DNA of 64,000 nucleotides from positions 3,450 through 67,449 of the forward strand of contig JAWLCQ010000007.1 in NCBI GenBank assembly GCA_041687095.1. Reading direction: 5' to 3'. The position numbers were made by a program, and so were the translations under genes. The notes below the pieces were generated by a model, which ran no database searches, had not been told where the DNA came from, and worked only from the letters and a program-made list of their open reading frames with translations. This DNA comes from JAWLCQ01 sp041687095. GTDB taxonomy: Bacteria; Planctomycetota; Phycisphaerae; SM23-33. Position 1 is the stretch's first letter. The number at the start of each line of letters is the position of its first letter. Of this stretch, positions 50,693-59,486 are shown in pieces.

Positions 50693-52162
50693 CTACCTCA
50701 CCAACTCCGCATACCTCGCCCGCTTCTCCTTCCACTGTTCCTGATCCTGGGGTTCGTAGAGCGTGGTGGGGAAGCTGCGGCGCATGACTTCGCGGATCTG
50801 CTGCTTGTCCTTCAGGATGCCCAGGGCCAGGGCCTGTCCGAGGGCGTTGCCCATGGCGGTGCACTGGTCGGCGCCGGCGTGGACGGGGAGGCCGGTGGCG
50901 TCGGCGGTGAGTTGGCAGAGGAGCGTGTTGTGGATGCCGCCGCCGACGAGGTAGATGCGGTCGGCGGGCTTGCCTTCGAGTTCGCCCAGGGCGACGGTGC
51001 GGCGGTGGTACTCCAGGGCCAGCGACTCCAGCGTCGCGCGGACCATCTCGCCGCGGGTGGCGGGGACGGGCTGGCCGGAGGCGGCGATGAGGCGGGTGAT
51101 GGCGTCGGCCATGTCGGGGGGCGCCATGAGCGAATCATGTGCGGCGTTGAACAGGGCGTTGGTCTTTGCCTTGCGGGCCTCGTCGGTCATGCGGGGGTAG
51201 TCCCAGGGGTCGGCGGCGGTGTCCCACTTCTTGCGGAGCTGCTGCACCAGCCACAGGCCCGAGATGTTCCGTGCCAGATACCACCCGCCGATGGTGTACT
51301 CGTTGGTGAACCCCAGTTCCAGGCAGCGGGGCGAGGTGACGGGCTGGTCAACGAGCGAACCGAGGATGGACCACGTGCCCGAGCTGAGGAACGCCCAGTT
51401 GCCCCCGCTCTCGGCCGGGACGGCCGCCAGGGCCGCCGACGTGTCGTGCCCGCACGTGGCGATGACGGGCGTATCCCCGATGGGGAGCTGGTCGAGCAGG
51501 TCGCTGCGCAGGGGCCCGATGACCTCGGGCGGGTCGATGAGGCGGTGGAACATTTCCTTCCGCAGCCCGAAGGCGTCGATGATGCGGTCCGACCACTGGC
51601 AGTCGGTGCCCATGAGGTTGGAGGTGTTGGCGATGGACATCTCCGACGCCCTGTTGCCCGTGAGGAAGTAGAGGAACAGGTCGGGCATGTTGAGGAAGGT
51701 GTCGGCGGCGGAGAGGATGGCGGAGCGGTTTTTCTTCATCGCCAGGAGCTGGAAGAGCGAGGCGATCTGCCAGGGCTCATAGGCGGTGAGGCGGAAGATC
51801 TCGTCGCGGGAGAGGATGGGGTCGCTGTACGCGTGGATCCCGTCGGTGCGGGCGTCGCGGTACATCACCGGGTTGCCCAGCAGTTCCCCCGCCGGTCCCA
51901 GCAGCCCGAAGTCCACGCCCCAGGTGTCCACGCTCATGCCCGCGAGCTTGACCCCCCGCTCGGTGCAGACGCGGATGGCCTGGAGCATCTCGGTGAACAG
52001 GAAGGGGAAGTCCCAGTGCATCGTCCCCGCCAGGCGGACCGGGCGGTTGGGCCAGCGGTGGATCTCCTCCATGGAGACCTTGCCCTCGCGAAGGGTGACG
52101 ATGATCCCGCGCCCGCTCTCAGCGCCGAGGTCCAGGGCGAGGAAATGGTGTACGTCGGCCAT
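50693..52162 (-). CDS. rhaB: Rhamnulokinase (FGGY family)
   Basis: A 489-aa sugar kinase. It starts with the phosphate-1 motif FLALDLGAESGRGII, followed by SVDTWGVDFGLL and PVMYRDARTDG in the N-terminal lobe. NMPDLFLYFLTGNR, IATCGHDTSAALAAVPAES and AFLSSGTWSILG with NISGLWLVQQL come in the C-terminal lobe. The adenosine motif is YLVGGGIHNTLLCQL. This matches rhamnulokinase more closely than xylulose or glycerol kinases. It phosphorylates L-rhamnulose on the way to dihydroxyacetone phosphate and lactaldehyde. No isomerase or aldolase gene is adjacent. AAAAGGAG lies shortly before ATG 52162. Confidence 0.9.
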   Translation of the reverse strand: MADVHHFLALDLGAESGRGIIVTLREGKVSMEEIHRWPNRPVRLAGTMHWDFPFLFTEMLQAIRVCTERGVKLAGMSVDTWGVDFGLLGPAGELLGNPVMYRDARTDGIHAYSDPILSRDEIFRLTAYEPWQIASLFQLLAMKKNRSAILSAADTFLNMPDLFLYFLTGNRASEMSIANTSNLMGTDCQWSDRIIDAFGLRKEMFHRLIDPPEVIGPLRSDLLDQLPIGDTPVIATCGHDTSAALAAVPAESGGNWAFLSSGTWSILGSLVDQPVTSPRCLELGFTNEYTIGGWYLARNISGLWLVQQLRKKWDTAADPWDYPRMTDEARKAKTNALFNAAHDSLMAPPDMADAITRLIAASGQPVPATRGEMVRATLESLALEYHRRTVALGELEGKPADRIYLVGGGIHNTLLCQLTADATGLPVHAGADQCTAMGNALGQALALGILKDKQQIREVMRRSFPTTLYEPQDQEQWKEKRARYAELVR

Positions 52163-52204
52163 GCGTGTGCTCCTTTTACGTGACGTCTGGCTGCGAGCGA
52201 GGTC

Positions 52205-53224
52205 CTACCCGCGCTTGGGTCTTCCGGGCCCGCCGCGTCGGGGCGGGCCGCTGGGGGGACCGCTGCGCTTGGGCGTTCGTTTGGGCGCCCCCCCGGTCGG
52301 CCGGGGCTTCTTCGAGCCCCCGGTCGGGGGGGCCTTCTTCGGCCCACCCGCGGGCGGGGCCTTCCTCCCCCCTCCGCTCGACGGTCCGGCTTTCTTGGGA
52401 CCGCCGGACTCCCCCGTCCGCTTGGGCGGGCCGGTGCGCTTCACCATCGGCTTGCTCCGCCGCCCCGCCGGGGCGCTGCCCTCCCCCGTGCCCCCGGGCT
52501 CGGTGGCCTCGCGGAGGGCCTTGACCTCCCGGGGGTGGAGCATGCGGAACGAGCCGATCTTCAGCCCGTCGTCGGTGATGGGGCCGATGGCGCGGCGGTG
52601 CAGGCGGCGGACCTTGTAGCCCAGCCGCGCCAGCAGGCGACGGACCTCGCGGTTGAGGCCCTCGCTGAGCCCCACCTCCAGCAGCGTCTCCTCCGGGTTC
52701 CGCCGCAGCACCCTCACCGTGGATCGCTGCACCCGTTTGCCCTCCAGGTACAGCTCCCCCGCCTTGAGCGTCTCGATGTCCTCCCCCGCGATCTTCCCCT
52801 GCACGCGGACGACGTAGCGTTTCATCACCCCGTAGCGCGGGTGCGTGAGGCGCTCGGTCAGCTCCCCGTCGTTCGTCAGCAGGATCAGGCCCGTGGACTC
52901 CACGTCGAGCCTTCCCACCGTGTAGAGGCGCTCGGGGATCTCGGGGATGAGGTCGATCGCGCGGGGGCGCTTCTGCGGATCGCTCATGGTGCAGACGACC
53001 CCGCGGGGCTTGTTGAGGAGGAAGTAGACCTTCTCCCGCGAGGGCGGACGGATCCGCCGCCCGTCCACGCGGATCTCGTCGGTGTCGAGGTCCACGAAGC
53101 ACGGCAGCTCCGTCACGAGCTTGCCGTTCACGGTGATCGCGCCCTGGACGACGAGTTCCTCAATGGCGCGGCGGGAGGCGACACCGGCGGCCGCCAGGGC
53201 TTTCTGAATGCGTTCTTTTGCCAC
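52205..53224 (-). CDS. RsuA/RluB-type pseudouridine synthase with long Gly/Pro/Lys tail
   Basis: A 339-aa protein. An S4 RNA-binding domain (RIQKALAAAGVASRRAIEEL, about 4-60) precedes the catalytic domain with LLNKPRGVVCTMSD. The catalytic Asp is in GRLDVESTGLILLTNDGEL; RLTHPRYGVMKRYVV and GLNREVRRLLARLGY follow. It isomerises uridine in rRNA. After about residue 240 the protein is a disordered basic tail of repeats such as PPKRTGESGGPKK and GGPKKAPPTGGSKK. Such tails are known in some RluB homologues and probably bind RNA. The GTG start at 53224 has GGAGG ten bases upstream and begins two bases after the manA stop, so the two are co-transcribed. Confidence 0.93.
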   Translation of the reverse strand: MAKERIQKALAAAGVASRRAIEELVVQGAITVNGKLVTELPCFVDLDTDEIRVDGRRIRPPSREKVYFLLNKPRGVVCTMSDPQKRPRAIDLIPEIPERLYTVGRLDVESTGLILLTNDGELTERLTHPRYGVMKRYVVRVQGKIAGEDIETLKAGELYLEGKRVQRSTVRVLRRNPEETLLEVGLSEGLNREVRRLLARLGYKVRRLHRRAIGPITDDGLKIGSFRMLHPREVKALREATEPGGTGEGSAPAGRRSKPMVKRTGPPKRTGESGGPKKAGPSSGGGRKAPPAGGPKKAPPTGGSKKPRPTGGAPKRTPKRSGPPSGPPRRGGPGRPKRG

Positions 53225-53226
53225 GG

Positions 53227-54189
53227 TCAGCGGGCCTCCGGGAGGGTGATTTCGAGGAACTTCGCCGCCCCGGGCGTATTGACCTGCGCGTGGGGCAGGC
53301 CGGGCGGGACGAGAATCGTATCGCCCGCGCGGGCGATGACCACGCGCTCGACGGCGCCCTTGTGCCAGACCTCGAGCGACGGCTCGGCGGCCAGGACCAT
53401 CAGGGCGGTGCAGCGATCGGTGCGGAGGCGCATGTCCGCCGGACCGCGGAGGGCGCGGAAGGCGACGTCGAAGAACTCCGTCTCCAGGAGCTTGTGCGGG
53501 TCCTCGTGCGGGGCGAGGTCGGGGGCGGGCTCGAAGTGGATGCACTCCATGGACCGCTCGACGTGGATCTCGCGCCCGCGGCCCCAGTCGGTGACGCGGT
53601 AGGTGGTGTCGGAGGGGGTCTGGACCTCGGCGACGACGACCCCGGGCCCCAGGGCGTGGACCATCCCGGCCGGGAGGTAGTGGAAGTCGCCCGTCCGCAC
53701 GTCGATGCGGCGGACGAGCTGCTCGACGGTGTCGTTCTCGATGGCGGCGCGGAACTGCTCGGGGGTGACCCCGGGCTGGACGCCCTTGTAGATGTACCCG
53801 TCGCGGGACTCGACGACGTACCAGCACTCGGTCTTCAGGGCCGCATCACCTCCGATGCGGGTGACGGCGGCGGAATCGGGATGGACCTGGAGGGAGAGGA
53901 TGTCGTTGGCGTCGAGGAACTTCAGCAGCAGCGGGAACCGTCCGTCCTCGGTGGGCGGGTGGCTTTTCAGCAGCCGCGGCCCCAGTGTGCGGGTGAGTTC
54001 GGTGAGCGTAGTCCCCGCGAGCGGGCCGTTGGACACCACGCTGACCCCGTTGGGCAGGTCGGCGAGGTCCCAGCTCTCCCCGATGCTCTTGCCCCCCGGG
54101 AGGCGGCGCGCGAACAGCCGCTCCAGGCTGCGCCCGCCCCAGATCTTCTCGACGTAGAGCGGGGTGAATTTATAAGGGTACACGTCCAT
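53227..54189 (-). CDS. manA: Mannose-6-phosphate isomerase, type I
   Basis: A 320-aa cupin-type isomerase that converts mannose-6-phosphate to fructose-6-phosphate. Zinc ligands are visible in SLQVHPDSAA (Gln, His), TECWYV (Glu) and PAGMVHALGPG (His). The N-terminus VEKIWGGRSLERLF and the FPLLLKFLDANDILS strand are family-specific. It may feed GDP-mannose synthesis for the exopolysaccharide or mannose catabolism. AAAGGA stands before ATG 54189. It is the upstream partner of the pseudouridine synthase gene, an unusual pairing. Confidence 0.95.
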   Translation of the reverse strand: MDVYPYKFTPLYVEKIWGGRSLERLFARRLPGGKSIGESWDLADLPNGVSVVSNGPLAGTTLTELTRTLGPRLLKSHPPTEDGRFPLLLKFLDANDILSLQVHPDSAAVTRIGGDAALKTECWYVVESRDGYIYKGVQPGVTPEQFRAAIENDTVEQLVRRIDVRTGDFHYLPAGMVHALGPGVVVAEVQTPSDTTYRVTDWGRGREIHVERSMECIHFEPAPDLAPHEDPHKLLETEFFDVAFRALRGPADMRLRTDRCTALMVLAAEPSLEVWHKGAVERVVIARAGDTILVPPGLPHAQVNTPGAAKFLEITLPEAR

Positions 54190-54252
54190 GCAGAGAGTCC
54201 TTTCGTTCCGCAGGATTCTAGTCGAGGGCGGGGGAAAGGGGAAGAGGGGGAG

Positions 54253-56310
54253 CTACTTCTGGAGCGTCTCGCTGGCGAGTTTCGCGAAGGGCGATTCGGG
54301 GTACTGCCGGGTGATTCGCTCGAGGGCGTCCTTCTGCTGGTCGGGGCGTTGGAGGCGGGCGTAGGAGTCGGCGGCGAGGAAGAGGAGTTCGGCGGCGTAG
54401 TTGGAGGCGGGGTGGACGCGGACGAGGGTCTCCGCTTCGCGGGCCGCCTTTCCGTCGAGGGAGCGGGCCTGGCACCAGTGGACGTGCAGGAGCGACCAGT
54501 AGCCCTCGAGCTTGTCGGCGGGGAAGGTCTCGGCCCAGTCGTCGAGGTAGGTGCGGGCGTCGGCGTATTCGCGGTCGCGGATGTACGCCTCCACGTGCCG
54601 CGCGAAGTCGCCCTTCACGAACGCGTCCTTCCCGCGGTGGCGGGTGTTGAGGATCCCGGCGGATTCGTAGGCGGCGGCGGCCTTGTCCTTCTCCCCGCGG
54701 ACTCGCCACACGTCCCCCACCCCGATCTTCGCCCGCCGCAGCCACGCGGAGGTCGTCAGGACGCTGTACCGCGTGAGCACGTTCTGGAAGAGTTCCATGG
54801 CCTTGTCGGTCTCGCCCTTCTCGTCGAGGTGCAGGCGGGCGGCGAGGACGAGGAGCTGCGCGCAGGCCTCGGGATCGTCGGTCATGGTCGCGGCCTTGCG
54901 GAGGCCGGCGATGGCCTTGTCGGTCTCGTTGAGCTGCACGAGCGAATCGGCGTAGACGGGGAGGACCTCGGCGAGGTGCTCGGGGGGGGCGGAGTCGGTT
55001 TGGAGCATGGCCTCGCCCGCGCGGAGGAGCCCGTTGACGGAGTCGGCCCGCTTGAGGAGGAGGACGGCCTCGGCGAGGGCGGTGACGGGGGTGAGCTTCG
55101 CGAAGTCGTAGTCGAGCACGATGCGGGCGTGCTCGCGGAGGGCGTCGAGTTCGTTCTGCGTGACGCGGTCCCACGGGCGGGAGACGAAGACGCGGTTGGT
55201 GCGGGCGAACTCGCCCGACGACGTGCGGGCCGTCAGCGTCACGGCGTACTCGCCCGGGACGAGGTAGACGTGCTCGGCGGCGGGGGCGGTGGCGGTTTGC
55301 CCGTCCCCGAAGTCCCACCGCCACTCCACCCGCTGGGGCGCATGGCCGACGGCCTTGGCCTCGAAACGGTAACGCTGGTAGTAGCGGTTGGCGAGGAACG
55401 TCTCGCCCGCGTGCTGCGGGTAGAAGTCGACGACGAAGCTCTTGGCGTACTGCTCCAGGACCCCGCAGACCCCACGGGCGAAGGGGGCGTAGACACTGGA
55501 GGGGATCGGCTGGAGGTGCCGCTGCCCCGGCGGCCGCCAGGCGGCGATGATCGTGGGGTTCCCCCGGTCGCTCACGTGGTAGACGGTCATGCGGTGCAGC
55601 CCGGGCTGCAGGTCGATGCTGCCGGACTGCTTCGGGTAGCGGTCGACCCCGTGGCTGCCGCCGTTGGACACGACGACGGTGTCGCCGATGAGCAGGAACG
55701 ACGCGTTCTGCGAGGAGAGGGCGAAGTCGTAGCGGGCGGCGGCGGGCAGGGCGATCCAGGCGGTGTAGCGGGCGCAGATGGCCTCGTCGGGGGCGAAGGG
55801 GTTGTGCCCCAGGAAGACGCTCTCGACGAGGTCGCGCCCGAGCAGGCGCTTGGCGGACTCGAGCATCCTCTGGGCGTCGGGGACCTTCCGCGGGGCCTCC
55901 CCGCGCGGGCGGGCCCACATCTCCAGCAGGGCCCCGCGGCGGAGATCGAGCGCCTCGGCCGCCGCCTTCGCCTCGGCATTGCCGAAGTAGACGTAGTAGC
56001 TCTTCACGCCCGGTTGGACGGAGAACGCGATGCGGGCCCAGTCGCCCGGGCCCATCATCAGCACGCGGAGGGGCAGTTCGGCCCCGGCGGCGGTGACGAC
56101 GCGGAAGTCGGACCCGTCCGCTTTGCACAGCCCCCCGGTGGGCAGATCGACGACGGCGATCTCGTCCCCGGGAAGCTCGGTCCGGGGCACGTCGGGGACG
56201 ATCACCTCCCGCCGATACGTCCACGCCGTCCGCCACCACCCGGCCGCACCATCGGCGGCCGAGGCGAGGACCAGCACCAGCACGGTGGGCAGAATCCAGC
56301 TTGCTCGCAT
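54253..56310 (-). CDS. Secreted PKD-domain/TPR protein
   Basis: A 685-aa protein. The signal peptide is MRASWILPTVLVLVLASAADGA. A DUF2341/PA14-like beta region follows (about 25-290; WTYRREVIVPDVPR, then IAFSVQPGVKSYYVYFGNAE). A PKD domain lies at about 330-400 (VEWRWDFGDGQTATAPAAEHVYLVPGEYAVTLTA). Then come tetratricopeptide-like helices (about 420-680; LVQLNETDKAIAGLRKAATM). It is probably an exported carbohydrate- or surface-binding protein with a scaffolding tail. ATG 56310 has GGAG eight bases upstream; an earlier in-frame start would only add a non-signal prefix. The heptamer module C lies upstream. Confidence 0.85.
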   Translation of the reverse strand: MRASWILPTVLVLVLASAADGAAGWWRTAWTYRREVIVPDVPRTELPGDEIAVVDLPTGGLCKADGSDFRVVTAAGAELPLRVLMMGPGDWARIAFSVQPGVKSYYVYFGNAEAKAAAEALDLRRGALLEMWARPRGEAPRKVPDAQRMLESAKRLLGRDLVESVFLGHNPFAPDEAICARYTAWIALPAAARYDFALSSQNASFLLIGDTVVVSNGGSHGVDRYPKQSGSIDLQPGLHRMTVYHVSDRGNPTIIAAWRPPGQRHLQPIPSSVYAPFARGVCGVLEQYAKSFVVDFYPQHAGETFLANRYYQRYRFEAKAVGHAPQRVEWRWDFGDGQTATAPAAEHVYLVPGEYAVTLTARTSSGEFARTNRVFVSRPWDRVTQNELDALREHARIVLDYDFAKLTPVTALAEAVLLLKRADSVNGLLRAGEAMLQTDSAPPEHLAEVLPVYADSLVQLNETDKAIAGLRKAATMTDDPEACAQLLVLAARLHLDEKGETDKAMELFQNVLTRYSVLTTSAWLRRAKIGVGDVWRVRGEKDKAAAAYESAGILNTRHRGKDAFVKGDFARHVEAYIRDREYADARTYLDDWAETFPADKLEGYWSLLHVHWCQARSLDGKAAREAETLVRVHPASNYAAELLFLAADSYARLQRPDQQKDALERITRQYPESPFAKLASETLQK

Positions 56311-56379
56311 CGTCGTCACTCCGTCGCTCCCAGGACCATCGTAACGCCCGGTGCACAGCATAGCACACCTGCGCGGCCA

Positions 56380-56585
56380 GGTGAGAGGTTAGAGGTTAGA
56401 GGTTAGAGGCGAGAGGCGAGCGCGTGGGAAATGGGCCCCTGCCCGTCGGGCGGTCGTACCGACCGCCGCTAAACGCGCGGGACCACTGCTTCCATTCCTT
56501 CCGCCATCCGACCCCGACAGACGCCACTCTTACCCAGAACCTCTCACCTCTAACCTCTCACCTCTAACCTCTCACCTCGAACCTG
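56380..56585. repeat. Inverted GTTAGAG / CTCTAAC heptamer module C
   Basis: AGAGGTTAGAGGTTAGAGGTTAGAGG (left, about 56383-56410) faces CCTCTCACCTCTAACCTCTCACCTCTAACC (right, about 56538-56585). The spacer is GC-rich. It fills most of the 351-bp gap 56311-56661, and a TATACT -10 for the next gene lies at 56625-56630. Confidence 0.8.
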
Positions 56586-56661
56586 TAACCCGCCTCCCCC
56601 CTTCCGCCCCGCCCGCGTCCGTCATATACTGCAACGCAGGCAGACGAGGAGAGTTCTGATC

Positions 56662-57246
56662 GTGCGGGCATACGACGGTGTGATCTTCGACATGGACGGG
56701 ACGCTGGTCCACTCGCCGCTGGATTTCGCGATGATCCGGCGGGAGCTGGGGGTGCGCGGGGAGGACGGGATCCTCGAGCACATCGACACCCTCGACGCCG
56801 CCCGCCGCCCCTGGGCGCACGGGCGGCTGCTGCAGATGGAGATGGAGGCGGCCCGCCAGGCGACGCTCGCCCCCCACGCCGGGGAGGCCCTCGCCGCCGT
56901 CCGCACCGCCGGGCTCAAGACCGCCCTGCTCACCCGCAACAACCCCGAGGTCGTCCAACTCATCCTCCAGAAGTTCCCGGTCCTCCGGTTCGACATCGCC
57001 TGGTCGCGCGACGACGGGCCCATCAAGCCCGAGCCCGACGGGATCCTCAAGGCCTGCCGCCTGCTCGGGATCGAACCCGCCCGCACCGCCTGCGTGGGCG
57101 ACTTCCGCCTCGACGTCCTCGCCGCCAACGCCGCCGGGGCCGTCTCCATCCTCCTCGTCCCCGAGGAGCCCCCCGACTACGCCCGCGACGCCCACCACAC
57201 CCTCCGCTCGCTCGCCGAGCTTCCCGCCCTGCTGGGGATCGCTTGA
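56662..57246 (+). CDS. HAD-superfamily phosphatase (phosphoglycolate phosphatase-like)
   Basis: A 194-aa protein. Motif I is VIFDMDGTLVHS near the N-terminus, the cap domain follows to about residue 85, motif II is LKTALLTRNN, motif III is the Lys in DGPIKPEPDGI and motif IV is ACVGDFRLDVLAA. The DxDGT and GDxxxD spacing fits class I HAD phosphatases such as Gph. It hydrolyses a small phosphate ester, substrate unknown. The GTG start at 56662 has GAGGAG upstream. It lies directly before an ABC permease gene (2 bp), so it is likely co-transcribed. Confidence 0.9.
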   Translation: MRAYDGVIFDMDGTLVHSPLDFAMIRRELGVRGEDGILEHIDTLDAARRPWAHGRLLQMEMEAARQATLAPHAGEALAAVRTAGLKTALLTRNNPEVVQLILQKFPVLRFDIAWSRDDGPIKPEPDGILKACRLLGIEPARTACVGDFRLDVLAANAAGAVSILLVPEEPPDYARDAHHTLRSLAELPALLGIA

Positions 57247-57248
57247 CC

Positions 57249-58484
57249 ATGGCCTATCTGCCCCTGGCGAACATCCTCCACCACAAGGTCCGCAGCGCCA
57301 TCTCGGCCGTCGGGATCGGGCTGGGCATCTGCATGGTCATCACGCTGGGGGGGCTCTCCCGCGGGAGCCTCAACGAAGTCGCCGACCGCTGGGAAGCCGT
57401 CCGCGCCGACCTCATCGTCTACCCCCTGGGCTGGGGCGACAACGTCACCCTGCTCAGCGGGATCGGCCTGTCCGACCGCTACGCGGACCTCCTCCGCCAG
57501 CGATACCCCGACCTCATCCAGCGCGTCGTCCCCGTCTTCCTGTGGCAGATGAAGGTGGGGGGCGCGGACCACCTGGCGGCCGGGGTGGACCCCCAGGACT
57601 GGGAGGTCCTCGTCGGGAACCGCTCGCTCCGCGAGGGCCGCCTCTTCGACCCCGACAACCGCTTCGCGACGTGGATCGAGCAGCGCCTGCTCGATCCCAC
57701 CGCCGACGACGCGGGCGACGGCGGGGCCATCGACGCGCCCGTCGAGATCGACACCCAGACCGAATTCGCCGACCCCGCCCACGACGGGCTGGAACTGGTC
57801 ATCGACGACCGCCTCGCCCGCGAGGGCCGCCTCGCCGTCGGGGACACCGTCCGCGTCGCCAACCACGACTGGACCATCGTCGGGATCGTCCCCGCCGGGG
57901 GCATGTCCCGCGTCTACCTCCCCCGCCGCACCGCCCAGTTCCTCTTCGGGTCGGGCTCCATCACCCGCAGCACGCTGCTGTTCGTGGACCTGCGGGACGG
58001 GCTCGACCCCGACGCCGCCGCCCGCCGCATTCGCGGGATCGGGCAGGAGGTGGTGCAGCTGCGCCAGTACCGCGACATGCTGCGGCGGAAGTTCGCCGTC
58101 ATGTTCCGCTACGTCGACGCCGTCAACGCCATCGCCCTGGCGACGGCGTTCCTGTTCATCATGAACACGCTGTACACGATGGTCCTGCAGCGAACGCGGG
58201 AGATCGCCATCCTCAAGTCCTGCGGGGCGTCGGGGTGGTACATCCTGCGGCAGGTCCTGGGCGAATCGCTCCTGCTGACCGGGGCGGGGGCAATCTTCGG
58301 CGTGTCCGTCAGCCTCCTCGCCGCCTGGGCCATCGGGAGCTTCACGCTCTACACCGTGACCGTCACCCCCGCCTGGATCGCCCTGGCGCTGCTGGCGGCG
58401 TTCGTGGGGGCGGTGCTGTCCGCCCTGTACCCCGCCTGGGCGGCGAGCCGCGTGGCCGTCGTCGAGGCGCTGACGCTGGAGTAG
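57249..58484 (+). CDS. FtsX/MacB-type ABC permease (second system)
   Basis: A 411-aa protein. One N-terminal helix (SAISAVGIGLGICMVITLGGL) is followed by a roughly 220-aa extracytoplasmic domain. Three C-terminal helices carry the FtsX loop LQRTREIAILKSCGASGW and the LSALYPAWAASRVAVVEAL ending. It is typical of MacB/LolC-like permeases working with a LolD-type ATPase. The ATG lies two bases after the HAD stop; an earlier TTG overlaps that stop (TTGA). The matching ATPase is 312 bp downstream, separated by repeat module B5. Confidence 0.93.
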   Translation: MAYLPLANILHHKVRSAISAVGIGLGICMVITLGGLSRGSLNEVADRWEAVRADLIVYPLGWGDNVTLLSGIGLSDRYADLLRQRYPDLIQRVVPVFLWQMKVGGADHLAAGVDPQDWEVLVGNRSLREGRLFDPDNRFATWIEQRLLDPTADDAGDGGAIDAPVEIDTQTEFADPAHDGLELVIDDRLAREGRLAVGDTVRVANHDWTIVGIVPAGGMSRVYLPRRTAQFLFGSGSITRSTLLFVDLRDGLDPDAAARRIRGIGQEVVQLRQYRDMLRRKFAVMFRYVDAVNAIALATAFLFIMNTLYTMVLQRTREIAILKSCGASGWYILRQVLGESLLLTGAGAIFGVSVSLLAAWAIGSFTLYTVTVTPAWIALALLAAFVGAVLSALYPAWAASRVAVVEALTLE

Positions 58485-58486
58485 AA

Positions 58487-58775
58487 GGATTTCGGATTTG
58501 GGATTTCGGATTTCGGATTTTGAGCTGTCGCCCACGCCTGCTTCCCGCGGCGAAACGCCCCTCTGCGCGCGGGGAGCGTCAGGATGCTCACGCAAAGGCG
58601 CAAAGGCGCAGAGAAGGGGAATGTGCGAACGCCTTTCCTGCGAAGAATACCGGTGCCTGTCCTGTGAAGAGCGCGGGTGCCGTGGTTTGCGGAGCGAAGC
58701 GGAGCAACCACGTCCCCAAATCCGAAATCCGAAATCCGAAATCCGAAATTGCCCCGCAATCCGCAATCCGCAATT
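58487..58775. repeat. Inverted GGATTTC heptamer module B5 inside an operon
   Basis: GGATTTCGGATTTGGGATTTCGGATTTCGG (58487-58519) faces CCAAATCCGAAATCCGAAATCCGAAATCCG (58716-58747), followed by CCGCAATCCGCAATCCGCAATT. An ACGCAAAGGCGCAAAGGCGCAGAG array lies inside. The module occupies the whole gap between an ABC permease gene and its ATPase gene. The transcript therefore probably carries a long hairpin. Confidence 0.8.
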
Positions 58776-58796
58776 CCTCCGCAAGGAGGCCTCCCT

Positions 58797-59486
58797 GTGA
58801 GTTCCCCCGCCCCCATCCTTTCTGCGCAGGGGCTGCACAAGTCCTACGGCAGCGGGCCCGCGCGGGTGCACGTGCTGCGCGGGCTGGGCCTGGTGGTCGA
58901 GCGGGGGGAGTTCATCAGCATCATGGGGCCCAGCGGGTGCGGCAAGAGCACGCTGCTGCACGTCCTGGGCCTGATGACCGCACCGGACGAGGGCGAACTC
59001 ACGCTCGACGGGCAGCGCGTCACGGGCTCGACCCGCCAGCAGACGCTCCTCCGCCGCCGGTCCATCGGCTTTGTGTTCCAGCGGTTCAACCTGCTGGGGA
59101 CGCTGGGGGCGATGGACAACGTCCGCCTCTCGCTCCGCATCCGCGGGGTGCGGGCGGACGGGTACGTCGAGGAGCTGTTCGACACGATGGGCATCGCCCA
59201 CGTCGCCAGGCGCAAGCCCGGGCAGATGTCCATCGGCGAGCAGCAGCGCGTCGCCGTCGTCCGCGCCCTCGCCCACCGCCCCGCCGTCCTGCTCGCCGAC
59301 GAGCCCACCGGGAGCCTGGACACGGCGAACTCGGCGGCGCTGCTGGAGACGTTCCGCACCATCCACCGCGACTGCGGGCAGACGATCGTGATGATCACCC
59401 ACTCCCCCGCCGCCGCCGCCACCGCCGACCGCACCGTCCACATGCGCGACGGGCTCCTGCACGAGGGCTCCGCGAATGCCCTCTGA
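58797..59486 (+). CDS. ABC transporter ATP-binding protein (second system)
   Basis: A 229-aa ATPase. Walker A is GPSGCGKST (44-52), the Q-loop is VFQRFNL, the signature is MSIGEQQR (a variant with Ile in place of the first Gly of SGGEQ), Walker B is VLLADEPTG and the H-loop is in MITHSP. It belongs to the LolD/MacB group and pairs with the permease at 57249. The GTG at 58797 has a perfect AAGGAGG seven bases upstream; the longer reading through the repeats has no site. The signature-loop Ile is unusual and could lower coupling, or simply be a variant. It overlaps the next gene's ATG by 11 bp. Confidence 0.95.
   Translation: MSSPAPILSAQGLHKSYGSGPARVHVLRGLGLVVERGEFISIMGPSGCGKSTLLHVLGLMTAPDEGELTLDGQRVTGSTRQQTLLRRRSIGFVFQRFNLLGTLGAMDNVRLSLRIRGVRADGYVEELFDTMGIAHVARRKPGQMSIGEQQRVAVVRALAHRPAVLLADEPTGSLDTANSAALLETFRTIHRDCGQTIVMITHSPAAAATADRTVHMRDGLLHEGSANAL

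Noticed and set aside
31642..58775. Repeat modules taken for CRISPR arrays
   Set aside because: Units are 7-10 nt and contiguous or nearly so, with no equal-length unique spacers, and no cas gene is in the window.
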